Source: an uncultured Maribacter sp. (GTDB lineage: Bacteria > Bacteroidota > Bacteroidia > Flavobacteriales > Flavobacteriaceae). From it: a stretch of 64,000 bases of DNA. The stretch covers positions 1 to 64,000 of the forward strand of contig NZ_CANMBB010000001.1 of NCBI RefSeq assembly GCF_947495965.1. The letters run 5' to 3'. The stretch's first letter is position 1. Each line of letters starts with the position of its first letter. The notes below the pieces were generated by a model. That model saw nothing but the letters and a program-made list of their open reading frames with translations. It was not told the origin of the DNA and did not search any database. Both the position numbers and the translations under genes were made by a program. Shown here one piece after another: positions 36,983 to 48,010 of this stretch.

Positions 36983-37357
36983 TTATTTAGTTGCTTTTTT
37001 CTTGTTAGCAACTGTTTTTCTTTTTCCTTTTCTGGTTCTAGAATTATTCTTAGTTCTTTGACCTCTTAAAGGTAAACCAGATCTATGACGTATTCCTCTA
37101 TAACATCCAATATCCATTAGACGTTTGATGTTTAATTGAGTCTCTGAGCGTAATTCCCCTTCAATTGTAAAAGAAGAAACCGCATCTCTAATACGACCTA
37201 TTTCATCATCATTCCAATCCGATACCTTTGTATCTTCACTAACTTGAGCTACTTTTAAAATTTCTTTAGCTCTACTGTTACCAATTCCAAAAATGTAAGT
37301 TAAGGCAATTACGCCTCTTTTTTGTTTTGGTATGTCTATACCTGCAATTCTTGCCAT
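36983..37357 (-). CDS. rpsM: 30S ribosomal protein S13
   Basis: The 124-residue protein starts [20 protein letters not shown] and ends in a basic tail ([20 protein letters not shown]). [15 protein letters not shown] is the typical S13 tail motif. It contacts the P-site tRNA and the 50S head bridge. Confidence 0.98.
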   Translation of the reverse strand: MARIAGIDIPKQKRGVIALTYIFGIGNSRAKEILKVAQVSEDTKVSDWNDDEIGRIRDAVSSFTIEGELRSETQLNIKRLMDIGCYRGIRHRSGLPLRGQRTKNNSRTRKGKRKTVANKKKATK

Positions 37358-37359
37358 AA

Positions 37360-37476
37360 CTATCCTTGTCTTTGTTTAAATCTAGGATTCTTTTTGTTGA
37401 TTACATACAACCTGCCTTTTCTACGCACAATTTTGCACTCGGCACTTCTCTTTTTTATTGATGCTCTAACTTTCAT
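37360..37476 (-). CDS. rpmJ: 50S ribosomal protein L36
   Basis: This 38-codon gene reads [20 protein letters not shown] then [18 protein letters not shown]. It fills the gap between infA and rpsM. Only one of the zinc-binding cysteines (Cys14) is kept, so it is the zinc-independent form. The gene is short enough to be missed by length-based gene callers. Confidence 0.95.
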   Translation of the reverse strand: MKVRASIKKRSAECKIVRRKGRLYVINKKNPRFKQRQG

Positions 37477-37487
37477 CTCTATCTATC

Positions 37488-37703
37488 TTAATATCTATAA
37501 GTGATTCTAGCCTTACTTAAATCATAAGGACTCATTTCTAATTTTACTTTATCGCCTGGAAGCAATTTAATGTAATGCATACGCATTTTACCAGAAATAT
37601 GAGCCGTTACTACATGTCCATTTTCTAACTCTACTCTAAACATCGCATTTGATAATGCTTCGATTATAGAGCCATCTTGTTCTATTGCTGCTTGTTTAGC
37701 CAT
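37488..37703 (-). CDS. infA: Translation initiation factor IF-1
   Basis: The 71-residue S1/OB-fold protein ([60 protein letters not shown]) has the IF-1 consensus length and sequence. It blocks the A site during initiation. It lies 4 bp after secY and just before rpmJ. Confidence 0.98.
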   Translation of the reverse strand: MAKQAAIEQDGSIIEALSNAMFRVELENGHVVTAHISGKMRMHYIKLLPGDKVKLEMSPYDLSKARITYRY

Positions 37704-37706
37704 AAA

Positions 37707-39050
37707 TTATGCTACTTTTCTGTTTTTACCAGATTTCATTAATCCATCGTAATGTCTATTCAACAAGTAAGAATTTACTTGTTGTACTGTATCTATAGCA
37801 ACACCAACCATAATTAATAGTGATGTACCTCCATAAAACATAGCCCATCCTGCCTGTACATCCATAAGTTTTACTACAATTGCTGGTAAAACAGCTAGCA
37901 AAGCTAAAAATATAGATCCAGGTAACGTAATTAAAGACATTATTTTATCTAAAAAATCTCCAGTTTCTTTTCCAGGTCTTATCCCTGGTATAAATCCTCC
38001 ACTTCTCTTTAAATCATCTGCCATCTTATTCGTAGGAACAGTAATAGCAGTATAAAAATATGTGAATATGATAATTAAGAAAGCAAATAATAAATTATAT
38101 GCCCATCCAAAAATATCAGCAAATTGTACTTGCATCCATTGCCCTGCAGAAGTCTCATCAAAAGCTTGCCCAATTAAACCAGGAACAAACATAATAGCTT
38201 GTGCAAATATTATTGGCATTACACCAGATGCATTTAACTTCAATGGAATATATTGTCTTGAACCAGCAACATTCTTTTCATAACCACCAGAAGCAGTTCT
38301 TCTAGCATATTGCACCGGTATTTGACGAGTAGCCATTACTAATAAAATACTAGCTAATATAACCAAGAACCAAACTATAACCTCTACAAGAATAAACATT
38401 AAACCACCATTATTATTAGTAGTTCTAGATAAAAATTCTTGAACAAAAGATTGTGGCATGGTAGCAATAATACCTATCATTATTAATAAAGAAATACCAT
38501 TACCAATACCTTTATCTGTTATTTTTTCTCCTAGCCACATTGCAAACACACAACCTGAAACTAAAATAATAACAGCAGGAACCATGAAATCTAAACCTTT
38601 ACCTAATAAAAATGCACTGTCTCTAACACCAAATGCTTCTAATCCATAAAGGTAAGCTGGCGCCTGTACAATACATATTCCAATGGTTAACCATCTTGTA
38701 ATTTGATTTATAGTTTTTCTTCCACTTTCTCCTTCTTTTTGAAGTTTTTGAAGATAAGGGATAGCAATACCCATTAATTGCACTACAATAGAAGCAGAGA
38801 TATAAGGCATAATACCTAAAGCAAAAACTGAAGCATTAGCAAATGCACCTCCAGTAAAAGCGTTAAGTAATCCAAAAATACCTTGATCCGTACTTGAAGC
38901 AAGCGACGCTAACTGTGTAGAGTCAATACCCGGAAGTACTATTTGGCAACCAAAACGGTAAACCAATAAAAGACCTAAAGTAATTAATATTCTATTCCTT
39001 AGTTCTTCTATTTTCCAGATATTAGATATTGTATCAAAAAAATTCTTCAT
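37707..39050 (-). CDS. secY: Preprotein translocase subunit SecY
   Basis: The 447-residue protein has ten predicted membrane helices and conserved SecY blocks (RNRILITLGLLLVYRFGCQI, PYISASIVVQLM, RYIPLKLNASGVMPIIFAQA-like QYIPLKLNASGVMPII and RSGGFIPGIRPGKET in the cytoplasmic loop that contacts SecA). It forms the channel of the Sec translocon in the inner membrane and is placed in the spc operon as usual, after rplO. Confidence 0.98.
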   Translation of the reverse strand: MKNFFDTISNIWKIEELRNRILITLGLLLVYRFGCQIVLPGIDSTQLASLASSTDQGIFGLLNAFTGGAFANASVFALGIMPYISASIVVQLMGIAIPYLQKLQKEGESGRKTINQITRWLTIGICIVQAPAYLYGLEAFGVRDSAFLLGKGLDFMVPAVIILVSGCVFAMWLGEKITDKGIGNGISLLIMIGIIATMPQSFVQEFLSRTTNNNGGLMFILVEVIVWFLVILASILLVMATRQIPVQYARRTASGGYEKNVAGSRQYIPLKLNASGVMPIIFAQAIMFVPGLIGQAFDETSAGQWMQVQFADIFGWAYNLLFAFLIIIFTYFYTAITVPTNKMADDLKRSGGFIPGIRPGKETGDFLDKIMSLITLPGSIFLALLAVLPAIVVKLMDVQAGWAMFYGGTSLLIMVGVAIDTVQQVNSYLLNRHYDGLMKSGKNRKVA

Positions 39051-39066
39051 AGTGTCTATTCTATAC

Positions 39067-39519
39067 TTATAAACTTATTGCTTCACCTCCTGCCGCTTCA
39101 ATTGCCGCTTTTGCTGTTGCTGTAAATTTATGAACTGATACCTTAAGCGAAGCTTTTAATTCTCCCCCTCCTAATATCTTAACTAAATCATTTTTACCTA
39201 CTAAACCATTTTCCACTAAAGAGTCAAAAGTAAGCTCATCTTTAATAACTTTATTATCTACTAACTCTTGTAAAGTAGACAAGTTAACTCCTTTATATTC
39301 TTTACGGTTAATATTGGTAAAACCAAACTTAGGCACACGCCTTTGTAATGGCATTTGACCACCTTCGAAACCTATCTTTTTAGAATAACCAGATCTAGAT
39401 TTAGCACCTTTATGACCTCTTGCGGCAGTACCACCTTTACCTGATCCTTGACCTCTACCTATACGCTTACCGTCTCTTTGAATAGATCCTTCAGCTGGTT
39501 TTAGATTACTTAAATTCAT
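39067..39519 (-). CDS. rplO: 50S ribosomal protein L15
   Basis: The 150-residue protein has a Gly/Arg-rich start (GRGQGSGKGGTAARGHKGAK) and GFEGGQMPLQRRVPKFGF, both L15 hallmarks. Precedes secY on the transcript. Confidence 0.98.
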   Translation of the reverse strand: MNLSNLKPAEGSIQRDGKRIGRGQGSGKGGTAARGHKGAKSRSGYSKKIGFEGGQMPLQRRVPKFGFTNINRKEYKGVNLSTLQELVDNKVIKDELTFDSLVENGLVGKNDLVKILGGGELKASLKVSVHKFTATAKAAIEAAGGEAISL

Positions 39520-39533
39520 TACACTAATATATA

Positions 39534-39713
39534 TTAAGCTTCTTCTGAAGAAACTAAGTGTTTAACTTTATTTACCATACCTATAACACTAGGAGTTGCA
39601 TCATGCTCAACTACCTGTCCTATTCTTTTTAAACCTAGAGCTTCTAATGTTCTCTTTTGGTTTAAAGGTCTTTTAATACTACTACGTATTTGTGTTACTT
39701 TAATCTTTGCCAT
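39534..39713 (-). CDS. rpmD: 50S ribosomal protein L30
   Basis: This 59-codon gene is MAKIKVTQIRSSIKRPLNQK then RTLEALGLKRIGQVVEHDAT, ending in HLVSSEEA. It fills the gap between rpsE and rplO and is easily overlooked. Length and order match L30 in the spc operon. Confidence 0.95.
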   Translation of the reverse strand: MAKIKVTQIRSSIKRPLNQKRTLEALGLKRIGQVVEHDATPSVIGMVNKVKHLVSSEEA

Positions 39714-39724
39714 AATATCCTTCT

Positions 39725-40249
39725 TTATCCTTTGAAAACTTTTTCTAAAGAAACTCCTCTTTCTTGAGCTATTGTTTTAGCATCTCTTAATTGCAATAAA
39801 GCATCAAAAGTAGCCTTAACAACATTATGCGGGTTAGAAGATCCTTGAGATTTAGATAATACATCCTGAACTCCTACAGCCTCTAATACAGCTCTCACAG
39901 CTCCACCTGCTATTACTCCGGTACCATGAGATGCTGGTTGTATATATACTCTAGCACCGCCAAATTTACCTTTTTGTTCGTGAGGCAAAGTTCCTTTATT
40001 TAAAGGAATACGAATTAAATTCTTTTTAGCATCTTCTATTGCTTTTGCAATTCCAGTTGCTACCTCTTTAGATTTTCCAAGACCATGACCAACTACTCCG
40101 TTCTCATCTCCTACAACTACTATTGCAGAAAAGCCAAAAGCTCTACCACCTTTAGTAACTTTGGTAACCCTTTGTACACCAACTAATCTGTCTTTTAAAT
40201 CTAAACCTCCTGGTTTAACTGTCTCTACGTTTTTATATTTTTGAAACAT
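39725..40249 (-). CDS. rpsE: 30S ribosomal protein S5
   Basis: The 174-residue protein has the double-stranded RNA-binding half ([40 protein letters not shown]) and the C-terminal half ([31 protein letters not shown]). Both are S5 features. It helps in translational fidelity. Confidence 0.98.
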   Translation of the reverse strand: MFQKYKNVETVKPGGLDLKDRLVGVQRVTKVTKGGRAFGFSAIVVVGDENGVVGHGLGKSKEVATGIAKAIEDAKKNLIRIPLNKGTLPHEQKGKFGGARVYIQPASHGTGVIAGGAVRAVLEAVGVQDVLSKSQGSSNPHNVVKATFDALLQLRDAKTIAQERGVSLEKVFKG

Positions 40250-40257
40250 AATGCTAT

Positions 40258-40611
40258 TTAAAATTTAAGTCCTGCTTCCCTTGCGCCATCGGCCAAAGAT
40301 TTAACTCTTCCGTGATATAAATTCCCACCTCTATCAAAAGCTACTTTATCATAACCAGCTTTTAAAGATTTCTCAGCAATTGCTTTTCCAACTAATTTTG
40401 CAATTTCTGATTTATTTCCTTTAGAATCTATTGCTTTATCTCTAGAAGATGCTGCAAGTAACGTAATACCTTTTACATCATCTATTAACTGAGCGTATAT
40501 TTCACTATTACTTCTGAAAATGGATAATCTAGGTCTTTCTGCCGTACCAGAAGAAACTTTTCGTATTCTTCTACGAATTCTATATTTTCTTTGTGTCTTT
40601 GATAATTTCAT
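40258..40611 (-). CDS. rplR: 50S ribosomal protein L18
   Basis: The 117-residue protein has the L18 pattern ([38 protein letters not shown] and [20 protein letters not shown]) and binds 5S rRNA. It is in the standard place between rplF and rpsE. Confidence 0.98.
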   Translation of the reverse strand: MKLSKTQRKYRIRRRIRKVSSGTAERPRLSIFRSNSEIYAQLIDDVKGITLLAASSRDKAIDSKGNKSEIAKLVGKAIAEKSLKAGYDKVAFDRGGNLYHGRVKSLADGAREAGLKF

Positions 40612-40621
40612 AATGCTATTC

Positions 40622-41164
40622 TTAAGCTGATTTACCGGCTTTTCTTCTTAATATTTCTCCAACAAACTTAATACCTTTTCCTTTGTATGGTTCTGGCTTA
40701 CGGAATGATCTAATTTTTGCTGCAATTTGACCAACCAATTGTTTGTCGTATGAAGTTAATTTAACTATTGGATTTTTACCCTTTTCAGATATTGTTTCCA
40801 CTTTTACTTCTGGAGCTAAATCAATAACAATATTATGAGAAAATCCTAAGGCTAAATCTAACTTTTGACCTTGATTACTTGCTCTATAACCAACTCCAAC
40901 AAGCTCTAGTTCTTTTGTCCATCCTTTAGAGACACCATCAACCATATTCAAAACTAATGATCTATATAAACCATGCTTTGCTTTTTGATCTTTAGAGTCA
41001 GATGATCTAGTAACTTTTATTTCACCTTCTTCTACATTTATAGAAACTCCAGAAAATTCTTGAGTTAACTCTCCTAATTTACCTTTTACAGTAACAACAC
41101 TATCTTTTACTTCAACAGTTACACCTTCTGGTATTGCTACTGGATTATTACCTATTCTAGACAT
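40622..41164 (-). CDS. rplF: 50S ribosomal protein L6
   Basis: The 180-residue protein starts [20 protein letters not shown] and ends with the L6 signature [20 protein letters not shown]. Two L6 repeats are visible. It lies between rpsH and rplR. Confidence 0.98.
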   Translation of the reverse strand: MSRIGNNPVAIPEGVTVEVKDSVVTVKGKLGELTQEFSGVSINVEEGEIKVTRSSDSKDQKAKHGLYRSLVLNMVDGVSKGWTKELELVGVGYRASNQGQKLDLALGFSHNIVIDLAPEVKVETISEKGKNPIVKLTSYDKQLVGQIAAKIRSFRKPEPYKGKGIKFVGEILRRKAGKSA

Positions 41165-41182
41165 TTTTTAAATCTTTAAATA

Positions 41183-41581
41183 TTAATAAACGTAGCATAA
41201 TACCTCGCCACCTACATTTTCATCTTGCGCCTGCTTACTAGTCATTACTCCATGAGAAGTAGACACTATAGCTACACCAAGTCCATTAAGAACCCTTGGC
41301 AAGTCTTGTTTTCCAACATATTTACGTAAACCAGGTTTACTAACACGTTGTAATTTTTTAATTACAGGCTCTTTAGTAACTTTATTATATTTTAAAGCTA
41401 TTTTTATAGACCCCTGTACTTTATCTTGTTCGAATTTATAACTTAAAATATATCCTTGATCGAATAATATTTTAGTTATTTCTTTTTTAACATTAGAAGA
41501 TGGTATATCTACCACTCTATGCCCTGCTCTGCTGGCATTTCTAATTCTTGTTAAATAATCTGCTATAGTATCAGTTACCAT
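41183..41581 (-). CDS. rpsH: 30S ribosomal protein S8
   Basis: The 132-residue protein has DYLTRIRNASRAGHRVVDIP at the start and GVAIVSTSHGVMTSKQAQDE near the end, the usual S8 blocks that bind 16S rRNA. In other bacteria S8 regulates the spc operon by binding its mRNA. Confidence 0.98.
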   Translation of the reverse strand: MVTDTIADYLTRIRNASRAGHRVVDIPSSNVKKEITKILFDQGYILSYKFEQDKVQGSIKIALKYNKVTKEPVIKKLQRVSKPGLRKYVGKQDLPRVLNGLGVAIVSTSHGVMTSKQAQDENVGGEVLCYVY

Positions 41582-41649
41582 TTTTATTTATTTCGGTGAC
41601 GGTTTTTAACGATATTGTTAAACCTGAAACCAGTTAATACTCTATATAA

Positions 41650-41919
41650 TTACCAGCTTGCCTTTTTAACACCTGGTATTAAACCTTGATTAGCCATTTC
41701 TCTAAAAGTAACCCTTGAAATTCCAAAAGTTCTCATATATCCTTTAGGCCTTCCAGTAAGCTTACAACGATTATGCATACGTATTGGTGATGCATTTTTA
41801 GGTAATTTTTGTAGCGCTTCATAATCTCCAGCTTCTTTTAAAGCTTTTCTTTTTTCAGCATATTTAGCTACAGTTTTTGCCCTTTTTCTTTCGCGGGCTT
41901 TCATTGATTCTTTAGCCAT
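41650..41919 (-). CDS. rpsN: 30S ribosomal protein S14
   Basis: The 89-residue protein is the long, zinc-independent S14 ([60 protein letters not shown]). It has no CxxC pairs. Only 1 bp separates it from rplE. Confidence 0.98.
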   Translation of the reverse strand: MAKESMKARERKRAKTVAKYAEKRKALKEAGDYEALQKLPKNASPIRMHNRCKLTGRPKGYMRTFGISRVTFREMANQGLIPGVKKASW

Positions 41920-41920
41920 A

Positions 41921-42472
41921 CTAGTTCTTTTTAAAAGGTAATCCTAATTCGGTTAATAATGATTTTGCTTCTTTATCCGTGTTTGCAGAAGTCACAAAAG
42001 TAATATCCATACCATTAATACGATTAATTTTATCAATATTAATTTCAGGAAATATTATTTGTTCTGTAATACCTAAACTATAATTTCCTCTTCCATCAAA
42101 ACCAGTAGCTTTAATTCCTTGAAAATCACGTACCCTAGGTAATGCACTAGTAACTAATCTATCTAAAAATTCATACATTCTTTCTCCACGTAAAGTTACT
42201 TTAGCACCAATTGGCATACCTTTACGTAATTTAAAAGAAGCAACATCCTTCTTAGACATAGTAGCAACGGCTTTCTGCCCAGTAATAATAGTCATCTCAT
42301 CAACTGCATGATCAATTAACTTTTTATCAGCAACTGCAGCTCCTACACCTCTACTTACAACTATCTTTTCTAACTTAGGAACTTGCATTATATTTTTATA
42401 ACCAAATTCCTCTTTAAGAGCACCTACAATACGCTCTGTATATTCTGTTTTTAATCTTGCAACGTAAGCCAT
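41921..42472 (-). CDS. rplE: 50S ribosomal protein L5
   Basis: The 183-residue protein has the L5 blocks [40 protein letters not shown] and the [20 protein letters not shown] end. It binds 5S rRNA. It lies 2 bp after rplX. Confidence 0.98.
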   Translation of the reverse strand: MAYVARLKTEYTERIVGALKEEFGYKNIMQVPKLEKIVVSRGVGAAVADKKLIDHAVDEMTIITGQKAVATMSKKDVASFKLRKGMPIGAKVTLRGERMYEFLDRLVTSALPRVRDFQGIKATGFDGRGNYSLGITEQIIFPEINIDKINRINGMDITFVTSANTDKEAKSLLTELGLPFKKN

Positions 42473-42474
42473 AA

Positions 42475-42789
42475 CTAAATTACTTCATTGGATTTTTTAG
42501 AAACTCTAACTTTCTTACCATCTCTTAACTCATAACCTACTCTAGTTAAATCACCAGATTTAGGATCAACTAAAGAAAGATTAGAAACATGTATTGGAGC
42601 TTCTTTTTTAACAATTCCTCCTTGAGGATTTTTTGCACTAGGCTTTTCATGTTTAGATACCATATTAGCACCTTCAACAATTGCCTTGTTCTTCTGAAGA
42701 TTTACACTTAAAACTTTACCTTCTGTACCTTTATGGTCACCAGCAGTAATTTTAACTGTATCTCCTGTTTTAATTTTTAATTTCTTCAT
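42475..42789 (-). CDS. rplX: 50S ribosomal protein L24
   Basis: The 104-residue protein has a KOW motif ([20 protein letters not shown]) and the ribosomal L24 body ([20 protein letters not shown]). It starts assembly of the 50S subunit. Order: rplN-rplX-rplE. Confidence 0.98.
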   Translation of the reverse strand: MKKLKIKTGDTVKITAGDHKGTEGKVLSVNLQKNKAIVEGANMVSKHEKPSAKNPQGGIVKKEAPIHVSNLSLVDPKSGDLTRVGYELRDGKKVRVSKKSNEVI

Positions 42790-42802
42790 TGTACTGAATA
42801 TA

Positions 42803-43171
42803 TTATAGTACCTCAGGGGCTAATGATACAATTTTCATAAATTGTTTGTCACGAAGTTCTCTAGCTACAGGCCCAAAAACACGTGTACCTCTCATTTCTC
42901 CAGTTGGATTTAACAATACACACGCATTATCATCAAAACGTATATACGAACCATCAGGTCTTCTTACTTCTTTCTTAGTTCTTACAACTACCGCTGTAGA
43001 AACTGCTCCTTTTTTAATACCACCGTTTGGAGTTGCCTCCTTAACAGTAACAACGATTTTATCGCCAATTGAAGCATATCTTCTTTTTGTACCACCGAGT
43101 ACACGTATAGTCAAAACTTCTTTTGCTCCGGTATTATCTGCTACCTTTAGTCTAGATTCTTGCTGTAACAT
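42803..43171 (-). CDS. rplN: 50S ribosomal protein L14
   Basis: The 122-residue protein starts [20 protein letters not shown] and contains [20 protein letters not shown] and [20 protein letters not shown], the most conserved L14 blocks. Confidence 0.98.
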   Translation of the reverse strand: MLQQESRLKVADNTGAKEVLTIRVLGGTKRRYASIGDKIVVTVKEATPNGGIKKGAVSTAVVVRTKKEVRRPDGSYIRFDDNACVLLNPTGEMRGTRVFGPVARELRDKQFMKIVSLAPEVL

Positions 43172-43172
43172 A

Positions 43173-43430
43173 TTATTTAGCTCTTTCTAAGATTTCTACT
43201 AGTCTCCAACACTTGTTCTTACTTAAAGGACGTGTTTCCATAATTTTGACTTTATCGCCAATATTACAATCGTTCTTTTCATCGTGTGCAACATATTTCT
43301 TTGTTTTTAACACGAACTTACCGTACATAGGATGCTTAACTCTTTTAACTTCTGCAACAACAATGGATTTTTCCATTTTATCACTAGTTACCACTCCTAT
43401 TCTCTCTTTTCTTAAGTTTCTTTTTTCCAT
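43173..43430 (-). CDS. rpsQ: 30S ribosomal protein S17
   Basis: The 85-residue OB-fold protein has [40 protein letters not shown] and [20 protein letters not shown], all S17 motifs. It is one base from rplN. Confidence 0.98.
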   Translation of the reverse strand: MEKRNLRKERIGVVTSDKMEKSIVVAEVKRVKHPMYGKFVLKTKKYVAHDEKNDCNIGDKVKIMETRPLSKNKCWRLVEILERAK

Positions 43431-43443
43431 AAAGCAGAACCAA

Positions 43444-43635
43444 TTATTGGTTGTCCCTATTAGTTAATTCCGTAGCCAATTTAGCTACTGTTCTTCTAAC
43501 TTTTCTTATCTGAAGTGGGTTTTCTAGAGGCGTTACAAAATGCGCAATCTTTAAATCAGCATGAAGCTTTTTTAACTCCACCAACTTCTCCGTAAGTTCC
43601 TGGTTGGACAATTCTTTTATTTCTTGTTTTTTCAT
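43444..43635 (-). CDS. rpmC: 50S ribosomal protein L29
   Basis: The 63-residue two-helix protein ([40 protein letters not shown]) matches L29, which lines the nascent-chain exit. Confidence 0.97.
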   Translation of the reverse strand: MKKQEIKELSNQELTEKLVELKKLHADLKIAHFVTPLENPLQIRKVRRTVAKLATELTNRDNQ

Positions 43636-43646
43636 GATTCCTACGT

Positions 43647-44072
43647 TTAATCTTGAACAGTATAATCTCTAGCCACAATAAACTTAGTTTTAACTGGCAA
43701 TTTTTGCGCAGCCAAACGTAATGCTTCTTTAGCTATATCAATAGATACTCCTGCTATCTCAAATAAAACCCTACCTGGTTTTACAACAGCCACAAAATAT
43801 TCTGGAGCACCTTTACCTTTACCCATACGTACCTCTAAAGGCTTTTTTGTAATAGGCTTGTCTGGAAATATCTTTATCCATAACTGCCCTTCTCTCTTCA
43901 TATATCTTGTAGCAGCAATACGAGCAGCTTCAATTTGACGGGATGTTAAAAAAGATGTATCCAAGGACTTTATACCGAACATACCATTTGAAAGCAGATG
44001 CCCTCTTCCGGCATTACCCTTCATACGGCCCTTCTGCATTTTACGAAACTTCGTTCTTTTTGGTTGTAACAT
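43647..44072 (-). CDS. rplP: 50S ribosomal protein L16
   Basis: The 141-residue protein starts [20 protein letters not shown] and contains [20 protein letters not shown], the L16 signature near the A-site tRNA. Confidence 0.98.
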   Translation of the reverse strand: MLQPKRTKFRKMQKGRMKGNAGRGHLLSNGMFGIKSLDTSFLTSRQIEAARIAATRYMKREGQLWIKIFPDKPITKKPLEVRMGKGKGAPEYFVAVVKPGRVLFEIAGVSIDIAKEALRLAAQKLPVKTKFIVARDYTVQD

Positions 44073-44092
44073 TTTCTTACTTCTTTAAAAAA

Positions 44093-44812
44093 TTACTTTC
44101 TACGACGTGGCTTTCTTCCACCATCATTTTTTCCACCTTTTCCACCTTGGCTCTTTTGCATTCCAACTAATGGAGAAAGTTCTCTCTTTCCATATACTTC
44201 ACCTTTCATTATCCAAACTTTGATTCCCAATCTACCATAAGTAGTATGAGCTTCATGTAAAGCATAATCAATATCTGCTCTAAAAGTTGATAATGGAATA
44301 CGTCCATCTTTATAAGACTCTGAACGAGCCATCTCTGCACCATTTAAACGTCCAGAAATTTGAATTTTAATTCCTTCTGCATTCATTCTCATAGCAGCAG
44401 CAATTGACATTTTAATTGCTCTTCTAAAAGAAATTCTAGACTCAATTTGTCTTGCTACACTTGCCGCAACTAAATTAGCGTCTAACTCAGGTCTTTTAAT
44501 TTCATATATATTGATCTGAACTTCCTTAGAGGTAATTTTTTTAAGCTCTTCTTTAAGCTTATCTACCTCTTGTCCACCTTTACCAATTATGATACCAGGT
44601 CTTGCCGTAGTAACCGTAACAGTAATAAGCTTTAAAGTACGCTCTATGATAACTCTAGATACACTTGCTTTTGATAAACGAGCATGAATATATTTTCTAA
44701 TTTTATCATCCTCTGCTAACTTATCTCCATAATCATTACCACCGTACCAGTTAGATTCCCAACCTCTAATGATTCCTAAACGATTTCCAATTGGATTTGT
44801 CTTTTGTCCCAT
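44093..44812 (-). CDS. rpsC: 30S ribosomal protein S3
   Basis: The usual start [20 protein letters not shown] is at 44812; a longer frame back to 44845 overlaps rplV and is unlikely. The KH domain ([20 protein letters not shown]) and the C-terminal half ([36 protein letters not shown]) are present. The Gly/Lys-rich tail [13 protein letters not shown] closes the protein. Confidence 0.97.
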   Translation of the reverse strand: MGQKTNPIGNRLGIIRGWESNWYGGNDYGDKLAEDDKIRKYIHARLSKASVSRVIIERTLKLITVTVTTARPGIIIGKGGQEVDKLKEELKKITSKEVQINIYEIKRPELDANLVAASVARQIESRISFRRAIKMSIAAAMRMNAEGIKIQISGRLNGAEMARSESYKDGRIPLSTFRADIDYALHEAHTTYGRLGIKVWIMKGEVYGKRELSPLVGMQKSQGGKGGKNDGGRKPRRRK

Positions 44813-44813
44813 T

Positions 44814-45221
44814 CTAGCTTTGTGTATTATTGTTAGATCCAACAACCAATGTTACATGGTTGGAACGTTTTCTAATTCTATGTGCTCTTCCTTGAGGTGC
44901 AGGGCGTAATCTTTTTAACATACTACCACTATCCACTCTAATCTCACTTACTATAAGATCAGCATCTTCAACATTAGCATCTTCATTCTTTGCTTGCCAA
45001 TTTGCAATTGCAGAAAGTAATAATTTCTCCAACCTTCTAGAAGCCTCCTTAGGATTAAATCTTAGAGTAGCTAATGCGCTTTCAACTTTCTTACCTCTTA
45101 CCAAATCTGCTACTAAACGCATTTTTCTTGGAGAAGTAGGACAATTGTTAAGTTTAGCAAATGCTACTTTTTGTTTTTCAGCCTTTATTCTTTCGGCCAT
45201 TTGTTTTTTACGAACTCCCAT
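44814..45221 (-). CDS. rplV: 50S ribosomal protein L22
   Basis: The 135-residue protein has the L22 blocks [20 protein letters not shown] and [20 protein letters not shown], including the loop that lines the peptide exit tunnel and the site of some macrolide-resistance changes. Confidence 0.98.
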   Translation of the reverse strand: MGVRKKQMAERIKAEKQKVAFAKLNNCPTSPRKMRLVADLVRGKKVESALATLRFNPKEASRRLEKLLLSAIANWQAKNEDANVEDADLIVSEIRVDSGSMLKRLRPAPQGRAHRIRKRSNHVTLVVGSNNNTQS

Positions 45222-45224
45222 AGC

Positions 45225-45503
45225 TTACTTTTTTCCTTTATTCTTTGCTCCCGCATGACCCCTAAAAGATCGTGTTGGAGAAAATTCTCCTAATTTATGA
45301 CCTACCATATTTTCAGTTACAAAAACAGGGACAAATTGCCTTCCATTATGTACTGCAATAGTAAGACCTACAAAATCAGGTGTTATCATTGAAGCTCTAG
45401 ACCAAGTCTTAATTACCGACTTTTTTCCAGAAGCTGCGTTTTGTTGGATTTTCTTATCCAAACTATAGTGAACATAAGGTCCTTTTTTTAGTGAACGTGC
45501 CAT
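45225..45503 (-). CDS. rpsS: 30S ribosomal protein S19
   Basis: The 92-residue protein starts [20 protein letters not shown] and contains [20 protein letters not shown], the S19 signature at the head of the 30S subunit. Confidence 0.98.
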   Translation of the reverse strand: MARSLKKGPYVHYSLDKKIQQNAASGKKSVIKTWSRASMITPDFVGLTIAVHNGRQFVPVFVTENMVGHKLGEFSPTRSFRGHAGAKNKGKK

Positions 45504-45516
45504 TTCTTTCTACTTT

Positions 45517-46341
45517 TTATTTCTTTCTACGTTCTATTATATACTTGTTTGTACTCTTAGTCTCAGAACGAGTTCTGAATCCTTTAGCAGGTATTCCGTT
45601 TCTTGATCTTGGATGACCACCAGAAGCTCTACCTTCACCACCACCCATTGGGTGATCCACAGGGTTCATTGCTACCGGTCTAGTTCTTGGTCTCTTACCT
45701 AACCATCTTGACCTACCAGCCTTACCAGAAACCAATAATTGGTGATCAGAATTAGAAATAGCTCCTATTGTAGCCATACAACCAGAAAGAATTAATCTAG
45801 TTTCTCCTGAAGGCATTTTCACAGTAACAAACTTACCATCTTTCGCCATTAATTGCGCAAAAGTTCCTGCACTTCTAGCCATAACAGCACCTTGACCTGG
45901 GCGTAATTCTATACAAGAAATAACAGTTCCCAGTGGAATTTCACTTAAAGCAAGCGCATTACCGACTTCTGGCGCAGACCCCTGACCTGAAGATACCTTC
46001 TGACCAACCTGCAAACCATTTTGTGCAATTATATATTTTTTTACTCCATCAGCATACTCCAACAAAGCAATAAATGCTGTTCTATTTGGATCATATTCAA
46101 TAGATTTTACCGTAGCAGCAACATCTTGCTTATCTCTTTTAAAATCTACTACACGATACCTTCTTTTATGACCTCCACCTCTATGGCGCATTGTCATTTT
46201 TCCTTGACTGTTTCTACCTCCCGACTTTTTTAACGGAGCAAGCAAGCTTTTCTCCGGCTTATCAGCAGTAATGGCGTCAAATCCATTTACTACTCTAAAA
46301 CGCTGTCCAGGAGTGATTGGTTTTAATTTTCTAACTGACAT
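45517..46341 (-). CDS. rplB: 50S ribosomal protein L2
   Basis: The 274-residue protein has both L2 domains and the highly conserved end ([20 protein letters not shown], then the KGFRTR loop), including the His-containing stretch near the peptidyl transferase centre. Confidence 0.98.
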   Translation of the reverse strand: MSVRKLKPITPGQRFRVVNGFDAITADKPEKSLLAPLKKSGGRNSQGKMTMRHRGGGHKRRYRVVDFKRDKQDVAATVKSIEYDPNRTAFIALLEYADGVKKYIIAQNGLQVGQKVSSGQGSAPEVGNALALSEIPLGTVISCIELRPGQGAVMARSAGTFAQLMAKDGKFVTVKMPSGETRLILSGCMATIGAISNSDHQLLVSGKAGRSRWLGKRPRTRPVAMNPVDHPMGGGEGRASGGHPRSRNGIPAKGFRTRSETKSTNKYIIERRKK

Positions 46342-46350
46342 CTCTGGTCT

Positions 46351-46641
46351 TTATAGATTACTGTAAAAATCAATTATATCACCTTCAGCTACATCAACAA
46401 CAGCTTTTTTCAAAGCATTTGTCTTTCCATGCTGTACACCTGTCTTAGTGTAACGTGACTTTCTAGTAGGCCCGTAGTTCATAGTACGTACCTTTTTTAC
46501 GGAAACACCGTAAGTTGCCTCAACAGCATCTTTTATTTGAATCTTATTAGCCTTTGGACTAACAAAGAAACCATAACGATTATACAACTCGCTATCTGCG
46601 GTCATTTTCTCAGTTATTATCGGTTTTATCAACACACTCAT
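46351..46641 (-). CDS. rplW: 50S ribosomal protein L23
   Basis: The 96-residue protein (VLIKPIITEKMTADSELYNR; ANKIQIKDAVEATYGVSVKK; VRTMNYGPTRKSRYTKTGVQ) matches L23, the docking site for trigger factor and SRP. Confidence 0.98.
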   Translation of the reverse strand: MSVLIKPIITEKMTADSELYNRYGFFVSPKANKIQIKDAVEATYGVSVKKVRTMNYGPTRKSRYTKTGVQHGKTNALKKAVVDVAEGDIIDFYSNL

Positions 46642-46646
46642 GTTTC

Positions 46647-47276
46647 CTATTTATTTAAAGTTGCTTCAATTCCTTCCAAAGAACCTTCAAGCAATACAAT
46701 ATTATTTGCATTTAATATCTTGTAAGTACTTAATTCTGAGTTAGTTACAACTTCAGAACGCTCTAAATTACGCGAAGACAAATATACACTATTATTTGAA
46801 TCACCCAACACAAACAAAGACTTTTTGTTTTCCAATCCTAAAGACTTAAGAATCTGAATAAAATCTTTTGTTTTTGGGGTATCAAAACTAAAATCTTCAA
46901 GAACAACAATTGCATTCTCTTTTGATTTAATTGTTAGTGCAGATTTTCTAGCCAAACGCTTAACGTTTTTATTTAACTTCTGCGTATAATCTTTAGGTCT
47001 TGGGCCAAAAATACGACCACCACCTCTAAAGATTGGAGATTTAATACTACCCGCACGAGCTGTACCAGTACCTTTTTGTTTCTTAATCTTTCTAGTACTA
47101 CCAGCAATCTCTCCTCTTTCCTTAGCCTTATGCGTACCTTGTCTTTGATGCGCTAAATACTGCTTAACATCTAAGTATACCGCATGATTATTTGGCTCTA
47201 TTGCGAAAACTGAATCCGAAAGCTCTGCTTTCCTACCCGTTTCTTTTCCTTTAATATCTAAAACTGCTACCTTCAT
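46647..47276 (-). CDS. rplD: 50S ribosomal protein L4
   Basis: The 209-residue protein has the extended tunnel loop (KKQKGTGTARAGSIKSPIFR, GGGRIFGPRPKDYTQKLNKN) typical of L4. Its stop and the start of rplC's reading frame are 1 bp apart. In Proteobacteria L4 represses its own operon through the leader; a leader of about 190 nt exists here too. Confidence 0.98.
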   Translation of the reverse strand: MKVAVLDIKGKETGRKAELSDSVFAIEPNNHAVYLDVKQYLAHQRQGTHKAKERGEIAGSTRKIKKQKGTGTARAGSIKSPIFRGGGRIFGPRPKDYTQKLNKNVKRLARKSALTIKSKENAIVVLEDFSFDTPKTKDFIQILKSLGLENKKSLFVLGDSNNSVYLSSRNLERSEVVTNSELSTYKILNANNIVLLEGSLEGIEATLNK

Positions 47277-47893
47277 TACTTCTGAATAGTTACGTAAGCG
47301 TTTTTATGTCCAGGAACACAACCTTTTACTACTAAAAGATTTTTTTCTGGAACTATTTTCAATACTTTAAGATTTTGAACAGTAACTCTATCACCACCCA
47401 TTCTTCCAGCCATCTTCATACCTTTAAAAACTCTAGCAGGATACGAAGCCGCACCAATAGAACCAGGAGCTCTTAATCTGTTATGTTGACCGTGAGTTGC
47501 TTGACCAACACCGCCAAAGCCATGTCTCTTAACAACACCCTGAAAACCTTTTCCTTTTGATGTACCTACAACATCAACAAATTCACCTTCTACAAAAACA
47601 TCAACACCTACAGTGTCTCCTAATTTGTACTCTCCTTCAAATTCTTGAAATTCAACGACTTTTTTCTTAGGTGAAGTACCTGCTTTTTTAAAGTGACCTG
47701 TTTCAGCCTTATTAGCACGTTTCTCAGCCTTGTCATCGAAACCAAGTTGAAGGGCATTATACCCGTCTACCTCTTCGGTTCTGACTTGGGTAACCACACA
47801 TGGCCCAGCCTCTATAACGGTACATGGCATATTCTTACCATTCTCGTCAAAAATACTAGTCATGCCTACTTTTTTTCCTATTAACCCAGACAT
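47276..47893 (-). CDS. rplC: 50S ribosomal protein L3
   Basis: The 205-residue protein starts [20 protein letters not shown] and has [40 protein letters not shown]. First gene of the second ribosomal unit; a promoter and leader lie upstream at 47894-48123. Confidence 0.98.
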   Translation of the reverse strand: MSGLIGKKVGMTSIFDENGKNMPCTVIEAGPCVVTQVRTEEVDGYNALQLGFDDKAEKRANKAETGHFKKAGTSPKKKVVEFQEFEGEYKLGDTVGVDVFVEGEFVDVVGTSKGKGFQGVVKRHGFGGVGQATHGQHNRLRAPGSIGAASYPARVFKGMKMAGRMGGDRVTVQNLKVLKIVPEKNLLVVKGCVPGHKNAYVTIQK

Positions 47894-47981
47894 TTGTTTT
47901 AAATTATGGATACTTGATTTAAAAAATAAACCCTATCTCCGTTTATATTAATTATTCGTATTACTCTAAACTTTTACACAT

Positions 47982-48010
47982 AAAAAAAGGGTCAAAACTA
48001 ATTCAACCCT
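47982..48010 (-). promoter_or_regulatory. Possible attenuator hairpin in the rplC leader
   Basis: Read on the minus strand, AGGGT and ACCCT close a 13-nt loop and are followed by seven T. This sits about 75-110 nt downstream of the predicted transcription start, inside the untranslated leader. The stem is short, so termination efficiency is uncertain; it may be conditional. Confidence 0.4.
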